From positions 1-47,554 of the forward strand of contig DVFS01000050.1 of the NCBI GenBank assembly GCA_018713115.1: a stretch of 47,554 nt of DNA, written 5' to 3'. Position numbers and translations under genes: made by a program. The stretch is from Candidatus Galligastranaerophilus faecipullorum (GTDB lineage Bacteria; Cyanobacteriota; Vampirovibrionia; Gastranaerophilales; Gastranaerophilaceae). Positions 41,809-47,554 of this stretch are shown here, one piece after another (the first letter of the stretch is position 1; every line of letters begins with the position of its first letter). The notes under the pieces were generated by a model. That model did not search any database and was not told where the DNA came from. It saw nothing but the letters and a program-made list of their open reading frames with translations.

Positions 41809-43938
41809 ATGAGTTTTAAAAATAAGGCGCCCCTTTTGTTTGTTGTGCTTTTTGCACTTTTGTTTTGTGGTTTTGATTTTTCCTGCGCGTATGCAAAAGC
41901 GCTTCCTCCTGTTGTGCGGGAATCAAAATATCCCGATTATGCGGGTGAATTTATAGGCAGAGATAAGTTTGAAGGTTTTAACAGAAAAATGTTTGCCTTT
42001 AACAGAAAACTTAATAAATACGCAATAAAGCCCGTGCATATTATCTGGGCGTCAATTATGCCAAAATACGGTATGGACAGAATCCAAAGCGCATACACTA
42101 ACATAGAATACCCAAAAAGACTGGTCAGTACTCTTTTGCAGAGAGATTTTAAAGCCTCGGGTCATGAGACACTCAGATTTTTAACAAATACAACAATAGG
42201 CCTTGGCGGGATGTTTGATCCCGCAAACAGATTTTTTAAACTTGAGCCGCTTAAGGAGGATGTTGCACAGGGGCTTGCAAAATGCAAGGTAAAACAGGGG
42301 CCTTATCTTGTTTTACCGTTTATAAATTCCACTACCCCGAGAGCGCTTTTAGGGACGTTAATTGAGTGCCCCCTTGATCCTTCAATGTACATAGGAAGTC
42401 CTGTTACAGCTCTTGTTAAGGCGGGTTTGCTTGTAAACAGAACCGCTTACGCTCAGGGCATTATTAAACTTGTGGAGTCAAATTTTGCTGACCCTTATGA
42501 TATTGCAAAGAAAATGTACGGACTTGAAAGGTATATAAAAGATAACAACTATGACAGAAAGGAAGTCCTTGAAAAAGCACTGAAAGAGTGTGCGGAGCTT
42601 GTAAAAAAGGAAGAACATAATAAATCACTCGATGTTAAGGATGAAAAAGCGCTTAATCCTGATGACAACCTTGTTGTAGATGACGCCATAAAGGGCTATG
42701 CCTGGTTTGATAGAGAAGATAATAACAATAAAGACCTTGCAAATAAACAACTCGTCCCTGATATTATTTTAAAAGATTTTAATCCCCAGTGCCCCGTGAC
42801 AGATGCAATGAGAACGGCTCTTTTTGGCGAAGAAGAAAACCATAACTCAATATGGAGTGAATTGTCGCTGTGGAACAGATGTTTCTCAAAGAAGATAAAA
42901 ACTTCCTCAATTGAAGTTACAAAAGACAGGGATAAATATAGATTTAAGTACATTTTGCAAAAAGGCAAAACTTCTCCTCTTGCCATACTTTTTCCTTCTA
43001 TAGGTGAAGGTGTGGATTCTCATCATTCGCTCGTCTTTGCAAAAATATTTTATGATATGGGCTATTCGGTCGTGATTTTGGGCAGTCATTTTAACTGGGA
43101 ATTTTTAAAAAGCATGCCCGAGGGCTATAAACCGGGCATGCCGGATAGCGATGTTGCATATTTGAGAAAAATGACTCTGGATATTATTAAAAAAATGGAG
43201 AAAAAATACGACCGCACATTTTCCCAAAGGGTGGTGCTCGGTACATCTTTCGGTGCTTTTGCAGCACTTTTTCTTGCCGATATGGAATCAAGAGAAAATA
43301 CTTTAAATATTACAAAGTACATTTCAATAAACCCTCCCGTCGAGCTTTTATATGCGGTAAGAGTAATAGATGAAAATAATGATATGTGGAACAAAAGCCC
43401 TGTAGACATCAAAAAAAGAACGGCAATCGGGGCTTCAAAAATAATTCAGCTTTATGAGAGGAAAAATAATACAAAAGGTTTCTCCCTGCCCTCCCTGCCT
43501 TTTAGTGAGGATGAAGCCAGGCTTATAACATGTTTTGTGCTGAGACAGAAGTTATCGGATTTGATTTTTACTCTTGAAAATGTTTCGCCTTCAAAGAAAA
43601 CCGATGTTTATGATTCAATAAACAATACAAGCTATTGGGATTATGCTCAAGAATATATGTTAAAAAGCACCGATTCAACGCTTGAAGAGTTAAACGACAA
43701 GGCAAGTCTTTATTATATAAGCGACTTTTTAAAAAACAACAGAAATTATAAAATCTTTCACTCGCTTGATGATTATCTTGTGAACAAAAGACATCTTAAA
43801 GATTTAAGAGAATACGCCGGCGCAAGCCTTGTGCTTTTTGACAGGGGCTCTCATCTGGGGCACCTATACAGGAGTGAATTTAAGGAGGCGCTGCTCAGAG
43901 AGATAACCCTTAAGGATTTATCCGGTGCTTCAAGATAA
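41809..43938 (+). CDS. MlaA (VacJ)-alpha/beta hydrolase fusion protein
   Basis: 709 residues. A signal peptide (1-30) precedes an MlaA domain (about 45-260) with FEGFNRKMFAFNRKL, NIEYPKRLVSTLLQ, FLTNTTIGLGGMFDPAN and GPYLVLPFINSTTPR. MlaA removes phospholipids from the outer leaflet of the outer membrane. After a linker of about 130 residues, a hydrolase-like domain (390-700) has LAILFPSIGEG, the nucleophile elbow VVLGTSFGA (S480) and a late DRGSHLG histidine. Ordinary MlaA is about 250 residues. The fusion suggests lipid extraction coupled to hydrolysis, which is inference. Its end overlaps the GT10 gene by 29 bases. Confidence 0.85.
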   Translation: MSFKNKAPLLFVVLFALLFCGFDFSCAYAKALPPVVRESKYPDYAGEFIGRDKFEGFNRKMFAFNRKLNKYAIKPVHIIWASIMPKYGMDRIQSAYTNIEYPKRLVSTLLQRDFKASGHETLRFLTNTTIGLGGMFDPANRFFKLEPLKEDVAQGLAKCKVKQGPYLVLPFINSTTPRALLGTLIECPLDPSMYIGSPVTALVKAGLLVNRTAYAQGIIKLVESNFADPYDIAKKMYGLERYIKDNNYDRKEVLEKALKECAELVKKEEHNKSLDVKDEKALNPDDNLVVDDAIKGYAWFDREDNNNKDLANKQLVPDIILKDFNPQCPVTDAMRTALFGEEENHNSIWSELSLWNRCFSKKIKTSSIEVTKDRDKYRFKYILQKGKTSPLAILFPSIGEGVDSHHSLVFAKIFYDMGYSVVILGSHFNWEFLKSMPEGYKPGMPDSDVAYLRKMTLDIIKKMEKKYDRTFSQRVVLGTSFGAFAALFLADMESRENTLNITKYISINPPVELLYAVRVIDENNDMWNKSPVDIKKRTAIGASKIIQLYERKNNTKGFSLPSLPFSEDEARLITCFVLRQKLSDLIFTLENVSPSKKTDVYDSINNTSYWDYAQEYMLKSTDSTLEELNDKASLYYISDFLKNNRNYKIFHSLDDYLVNKRHLKDLREYAGASLVLFDRGSHLGHLYRSEFKEALLREITLKDLSGASR

Positions 43939-44860
43939 TTTCTCTGATTTTTTTTAAAATGCCTCTTTGAAATTTTGAATACAGATAAAATCTGCCTCTT
44001 TTATCCCGGCAGGGAGGAAAATCTTTTCTGTAAAATTTTCCTTTGTTTTGAAAAATGTTATCAAAAAATTCTATTATTTTTTTGTCGCTGAGCCCGCAGG
44101 CAAACTCCCTGTCTTTAAGATAGGGAGTATTTAGCATTTTTAGATAGAGTTCGTCATTTTTATCCAGTTGAATTATTTTCTCTGCGGCTTCATCAAGTGT
44201 CTTATAATCGCCGATATTTATAAATGCTCCGGGATTAAACTCTTTTGCGATATCAGGGTCGCCCCAATAAATTGGCACGGTATGTGCTAAAAATGCGTCA
44301 TAAATTTTTTCTGTCACATAGCCCTTGCTTGATGAATTTTCAAAGGCTATGGTAAATTTGAAGTTTTTAAGATATTCTATTTTATCTTTTGCTTTTGTGC
44401 CGGTATTATTGAGCAGTGCACCTGCGGAACTTATTTTTTTATATTCGGAGAGCAATTTGAAGAATTTTATTCTTATACTGTCGCAGTATACCCCGTTTGA
44501 ATATATAAAGCTGCAAAACTCTCTGTTTTCCGGGTTTTGAGGCATATCGGGTTTGTTTCGTATTTTATCAAAGAAATAATATATGGGAACTCTCAGATAC
44601 CTTTCGCCAAAATCCAGCCTGTCAAAGCCTATGGCATAGTCGCAGGTGTTAAAGTCAGGGGTAAGGTTCTCGCCGCTGTAAAAGATTCTGGGGCATTTAT
44701 ATTTGCGATGTTTGTACCCGTAGCAGGAGTATATGATAAAATCAGGGTTTTTTGAGTCCTCAACTATTTCGTATTTATTTTTGAGGATATTTACAAAAAA
44801 GTCGTTTTCAAAAGTATGGCTTTTCCAGAAATCGCAAAAATACAGTCTGATTTTTTCCAT
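43910..44860 (-). CDS. Glycosyltransferase family 10 (fucosyltransferase-like)
   Basis: 316 residues. The GT10 donor-binding core is plain: FTIAFENSSSKGYVTEKIYDAF and then TVPIYWGDPDIAKEFNPGAFI. The N-terminal half contains IRLYFCDFW and IFYSGENLTPDF, as in bacterial alpha-1,3/4-fucosyltransferases. No membrane segment; a basic C-terminal tail (about 285-316) may attach it to the membrane. GDP-fucose to a GlcNAc-containing surface glycan is the usual family reaction. It is three bases after the dehydrogenase gene. Confidence 0.9.
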   Translation of the reverse strand: MEKIRLYFCDFWKSHTFENDFFVNILKNKYEIVEDSKNPDFIIYSCYGYKHRKYKCPRIFYSGENLTPDFNTCDYAIGFDRLDFGERYLRVPIYYFFDKIRNKPDMPQNPENREFCSFIYSNGVYCDSIRIKFFKLLSEYKKISSAGALLNNTGTKAKDKIEYLKNFKFTIAFENSSSKGYVTEKIYDAFLAHTVPIYWGDPDIAKEFNPGAFINIGDYKTLDEAAEKIIQLDKNDELYLKMLNTPYLKDREFACGLSDKKIIEFFDNIFQNKGKFYRKDFPPCRDKRGRFYLYSKFQRGILKKIREIILKHRINP

Positions 44861-44863
44861 AGC

Positions 44864-45808
44864 CTAAACCTTGTTTATCTGTTTGCCTTCAAGCCACATA
44901 TCAATGTTTTTAAAAACAATTTCCGCTCTTTTTTGCATGGATTCTTTTGAAGCAAAGGCAATGTGGGGTGTAAGAAGGGTGTTTTTTGCGCTCAAAAGGG
45001 GTTCGTCCGCACCAAGGGGAGGTTCTTTGTCAAAAACGTCAATTGCGGCAGCCCTTATTCTGCCGTTATTAAGTGCGTCAGCCAGAGCTTTTGAATCCGC
45101 TACCGCCCCGCGTGCGGTATTTATAAGTATGGCATCTTTTTTCATATAAGCAATTGTTTCAGAATTTATCAAATGCCTTGACTCCTTTGTCAAGGGGCAG
45201 TGAAGTGTTACAATATCCGAGTTTTCAAGCATTTCTTTAAGCGGCATATAAGTTATAAAATCATTGCTTTTTTTGTTTGAAAATCCGTTGTATGCAATTA
45301 TTTTGCAGCCCATAAAGCTAAGGATTTTTGCAACTGTCATGCCTATTGCGCCAGTACCTATTATCCCTGCGGTTTTGCCTTTCAGTTCGCAGCCGACAAG
45401 TCCGTCTTTTGTTTTATGTTCTCTGCATTTTTGTTCAACTTCGCGCACATTTCTTAAAAGAGTTAAAATCATACAAATTGTAAGTTCGGCAACAGAGTCG
45501 TTTGAATATCCCGAGGCATTTGAAACGGCAATGCCTGCCTTGTGTGCAGTCTGCACATCGACATGGTCGGTGCCCGTAAAAGCAATGTCTATAAATTTGA
45601 GGTTTTTTGCGCTTTTGATAACTTCTGTGCTCAGGGGCATATTTGCGATAATTGCAATATCTGCATCCTTGAGCTCTTCTTTTTGTGTTTCTTTATTGTC
45701 TGTTCTTTCGTATACTTTAAAATTATGCCCGCAGTCAGTGAGCTTTTTTATGTATTTATTAAGGCATTCGCTTTCTATGCCCAGTGATTCCATTAATACT
45801 ATGTTCAT
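44864..45808 (-). CDS. D-2-hydroxyacid dehydrogenase
   Basis: 314 residues, NAD-dependent. The Rossmann motif is GIIGTGAIGMTVAKIL, and the catalytic residues lie in NTARGAVAD (Arg), DVFDKEPP (Glu) and LTPHIAF (His). It has no ACT domain, so phosphoglycerate, glycerate and lactate dehydrogenase are all possible. It is co-directional with GT10, separated by three bases, though a joint function is not evident. Confidence 0.9.
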   Translation of the reverse strand: MNIVLMESLGIESECLNKYIKKLTDCGHNFKVYERTDNKETQKEELKDADIAIIANMPLSTEVIKSAKNLKFIDIAFTGTDHVDVQTAHKAGIAVSNASGYSNDSVAELTICMILTLLRNVREVEQKCREHKTKDGLVGCELKGKTAGIIGTGAIGMTVAKILSFMGCKIIAYNGFSNKKSNDFITYMPLKEMLENSDIVTLHCPLTKESRHLINSETIAYMKKDAILINTARGAVADSKALADALNNGRIRAAAIDVFDKEPPLGADEPLLSAKNTLLTPHIAFASKESMQKRAEIVFKNIDMWLEGKQINKV

Positions 45809-45895
45809 TTTGCACCTCTTTTAATAAAAATATTTTACAACAACATTAATGTTTATGATAGAATTGTTGCGTTTTCATGGAATGGAGTAATTAAA

Positions 45896-47329
45896 ATGAA
45901 ACCTGAGTTTTATAAAAGAACAAAAATTGTTGCGACTATAGGCCCTGCCGTGAGTACGGAAGAGGCAATAGAAGAGCTTTTGAGAGCAGGTGCAAACGTA
46001 TTTCGTTTGAATACTTCGCATGGCAGTATGGACGATCACAAAGATAAATTTCAAATGATAAGGCGCGTAAGTGATAATTTGGGCGTATACTGCGCTATTA
46101 TGGTTGACCTGCAGGGGCCTAAGATAAGAGTGGGCAATTTAAAAGAAGAAATCAATTTAAAAACAGGCGACGAGGTTGTTTTTGAACATGCTCAAAATCA
46201 GGTTACCGCTGAAATAATTCCCGTTGATTATGAAGGTATTGCCAAAGATGTTTCAAGGGGGAGCAGAATACTGCTGGATGACGGCAAAATTGCGGCAGAG
46301 GTTATAGATGTTGATGAAAGCAGGGTGTATGCAAAAATTACAAACGGCGGTATTTTAAAATCCAGAAAAGGGCTTAATATCCCGGGCTCTACCGCCAGCC
46401 TTGACGCTGTTACACGAAAAGATGTTGAATATATTAAATTCGCTGTTGATATGGGTGCGGATTTTATAGCACTCTCGTTTGTAAGGCAAAAAGAAGATGT
46501 CCTTCTTGCTAAAAAATATATAAATGACTTTAATTCAAATATTCCTGTTATTGCTAAGCTTGAAAAACCGCAGGCTATTGAAAATCTCAAAGATATCATT
46601 TCCGTTGCGGACTGCATTATGGTTGCGCGCGGAGATTTGGGTATTGAACTCTCGCCTGTTGAAGTTCCCGTTTGCCAGAAGCTTATAATAAGCGAGTGTA
46701 ATAAACAGAAAAAACCGGTAATTGTTGCAACGCAAATGCTGGAGTCTATGATAAATGAACCAATCCCTACAAGGGCGGAGGTGTCCGATGTGGCAAATGC
46801 GATTATAGACGGTGCGGATGCGGTTATGCTCTCGGGTGAAACGTCCGTGGGCAAATATGCAACCGAAGCTGTAAAAACAATGTCCAAAATCGCACATGAA
46901 ACCGAGAACAGTACATTTTACAAGTTTGACAAAGACTTTGAAATGTCGGAGGATATGGCGCTTACCCGTCAGGCAATTGTTTTCGGTGCCGATAAAATGC
47001 TCAGATATGTAAATGCCAGAGCGGTTTTAAGTTTTTCTCATTTCGGTTACTCGACACGTCTTATGTCTAAACTAAAACCTTCGGTGCCGATAATTCTTGT
47101 TTCGGATTTAGAACAGACTTGTCGTAAAATGTCCCTTGCCTGGGGCGTATACCCGTTTCAAAAAAAATGGGACTGCGTGCTCGGCGGGGATATGCTGCTC
47201 AGAATTGATGAGTTTTTAATAAATGAAGTCGGCCTGAGCAAGGGAGACTACGTTGTCATAACAGGTTCTGCACCGAATCTAATAACGGGCAGAACAAATT
47301 TTGTCAGAGTGCACAAAATCGGAACATAA
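45896..47329 (+). CDS. pyk: Pyruvate kinase
   Basis: 477 residues. It makes pyruvate and ATP from phosphoenolpyruvate. Motifs present: TKIVATIGPAVST, FRLNTSHG (usually FRLNFSHG), DLQGPKIRVG, IPVIAKLEKPQAIENL (catalytic Lys), VARGDLGIE, KPVIVATQMLESM and LSGETSVGKYATEAV. The C-terminal domain (about 345-477) is complete in the short form without the extra PEP-utiliser domain. GGAG lies upstream of the ATG. Single gene with its own terminator. Confidence 0.96.
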   Translation: MKPEFYKRTKIVATIGPAVSTEEAIEELLRAGANVFRLNTSHGSMDDHKDKFQMIRRVSDNLGVYCAIMVDLQGPKIRVGNLKEEINLKTGDEVVFEHAQNQVTAEIIPVDYEGIAKDVSRGSRILLDDGKIAAEVIDVDESRVYAKITNGGILKSRKGLNIPGSTASLDAVTRKDVEYIKFAVDMGADFIALSFVRQKEDVLLAKKYINDFNSNIPVIAKLEKPQAIENLKDIISVADCIMVARGDLGIELSPVEVPVCQKLIISECNKQKKPVIVATQMLESMINEPIPTRAEVSDVANAIIDGADAVMLSGETSVGKYATEAVKTMSKIAHETENSTFYKFDKDFEMSEDMALTRQAIVFGADKMLRYVNARAVLSFSHFGYSTRLMSKLKPSVPIILVSDLEQTCRKMSLAWGVYPFQKKWDCVLGGDMLLRIDEFLINEVGLSKGDYVVITGSAPNLITGRTNFVRVHKIGT

Positions 47330-47330
47330 A

Positions 47331-47360
47331 AAATAATCCCGCAAACTTGCGGGATTATTT
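47331..47360 (+). terminator. Terminator between pyk and the converging gene
   Basis: AAATAATCCCGCA (47331-47343) pairs with TGCGGGATTATTT (47348-47360) around AACT. Both ends are A/T rich, so it can act in both directions. Confidence 0.9.
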
Positions 47361-47364
47361 ATAT

Positions 47365-47554
47365 TTATTCAAATTCTTTTTTCTTCAGCGGATCTTCTTC
47401 AAAGAAGTTTTCTTCTGCCGCAACAGGTGCCGGTTCATCCTGTACAAAGGGGTTGGGCTCTTCTGCGGGAATTTCTTCATCCGCTGAAGGAGCTGCTTCC
47501 TCAACCGCAGCCGGAGCTGCTTCTTCAACCGCCGCCGGAGCTGCTTCTTCAACC
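47365..47554 (-). CDS. C-terminal tail of an acidic Pro/Ala/Glu-rich protein (partial)
   Basis: 63 residues to the TAA at 47365-47367; the start lies outside the window. It is built of VEEAAPAA-type octapeptides, then EEIPAEEPNPFVQDEPAP, ending DPLKKKEFE. Such low-complexity acidic tails are disordered linkers or extensions. No function can be given from this part. Confidence 0.75.
   Translation of the reverse strand, partial: VEEAAPAAVEEAAPAAVEEAAPSADEEIPAEEPNPFVQDEPAPVAAEENFFEEDPLKKKEFE
47489..47554. repeat. 24-bp tandem repeat inside the partial gene
   Basis: Units start at 47489, 47513 and 47537 (the last cut by the window end). They begin GGAGCTGCTTC and differ at two positions between the first two copies. 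They encode eight-residue repeats. Confidence 0.85.

Noticed and set aside
1..47554. CRISPR array
   Set aside because: No regularly spaced repeats of 25-40 bases and no cas-like genes were seen; the only short-period repeats are the 24-bp coding repeats at the end.

Overview
Organism and general character. The window is AT-rich bacterial DNA with dense short-gap operons, frequent TTG starts and ordinary Shine-Dalgarno sites. It encodes a Tat system, an MlaA-type outer-membrane lipid protein and lytic enzymes, so the envelope is probably didermic. Ordinary housekeeping genes (pgi, pyk, miaB, L21/L27, malQ, a LipM-like transferase) sit beside a PBS-lyase-type HEAT protein, a fucosyltransferase-like GT10 enzyme, two aldo/keto reductases with ferredoxin tails, and many unrecognised proteins that share a short N-terminal motif. 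By recognition, not by search, this looks like a gut non-photosynthetic cyanobacterial relative (Melainabacteria/Gastranaerophilales type). That assignment is inference.

Layout. 1-13.7 kb is chromosomal backbone: membrane lytic transglycosylase, HEAT protein, 4-alpha-glucanotransferase, an isopropylmalate/homocitrate synthase-family enzyme with miaB, pgi, a histidine kinase, a lipoate-pathway transferase and rplU-rpmA. 13.7-13.9 kb holds tRNA-Asp, preceded by a 36-bp direct repeat and a scrambled, partly inverted copy of its 5' end. 13.9-23.4 kb is an accessory region whose first gene is cut off by the tRNA. It contains two XRE regulators, each with a divergent small gene, around a locus of EF-hand protein, AAA+ ATPase and small membrane protein facing AAA+ ATPase, membrane protein and a P-loop-less AAA-like protein. 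23.4-28.2 kb is a prophage remnant: truncated virion gene, tail fibre, two small membrane/lysis proteins and an amidase. 28.8-33.9 kb holds a LuxR-type regulator with a degenerate receiver, an acetyltransferase, a nucleotide-sugar epimerase, AKR-ferredoxin, LarE and an EamA transporter.

33.9-41.2 kb is a run of nine minus-strand genes that could be one transcript: CMD-domain protein, cupin, Tat-signal AKR, polyferredoxin, TatA, TatC, an unknown membrane protein, LarB and LarC. It starts behind a 26-bp palindrome placed next to a -35 box. 41.3-47.5 kb holds a small motif protein, an MlaA-alpha/beta hydrolase fusion, GT10 and D-2-hydroxyacid dehydrogenase, pyruvate kinase, and the tail of a repetitive acidic protein.

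How the genes may work together. The CMD-to-Tat run suggests an exported redox module whose folded proteins use the co-encoded TatAC. LarB, LarC and LarE would make the nickel-pincer cofactor, although the C-terminal LarC2 part of LarC is absent here. The most likely undescribed system is the 15.8-22.5 kb AAA+/EF-hand/membrane locus together with the N-terminal motif (hydrophobic-x-Phe-x-Gly/Ala). That motif is on nearly all of the locus's proteins and also on MalQ and small proteins elsewhere, which suggests a common sorting or docking tag. The function of both is unknown.
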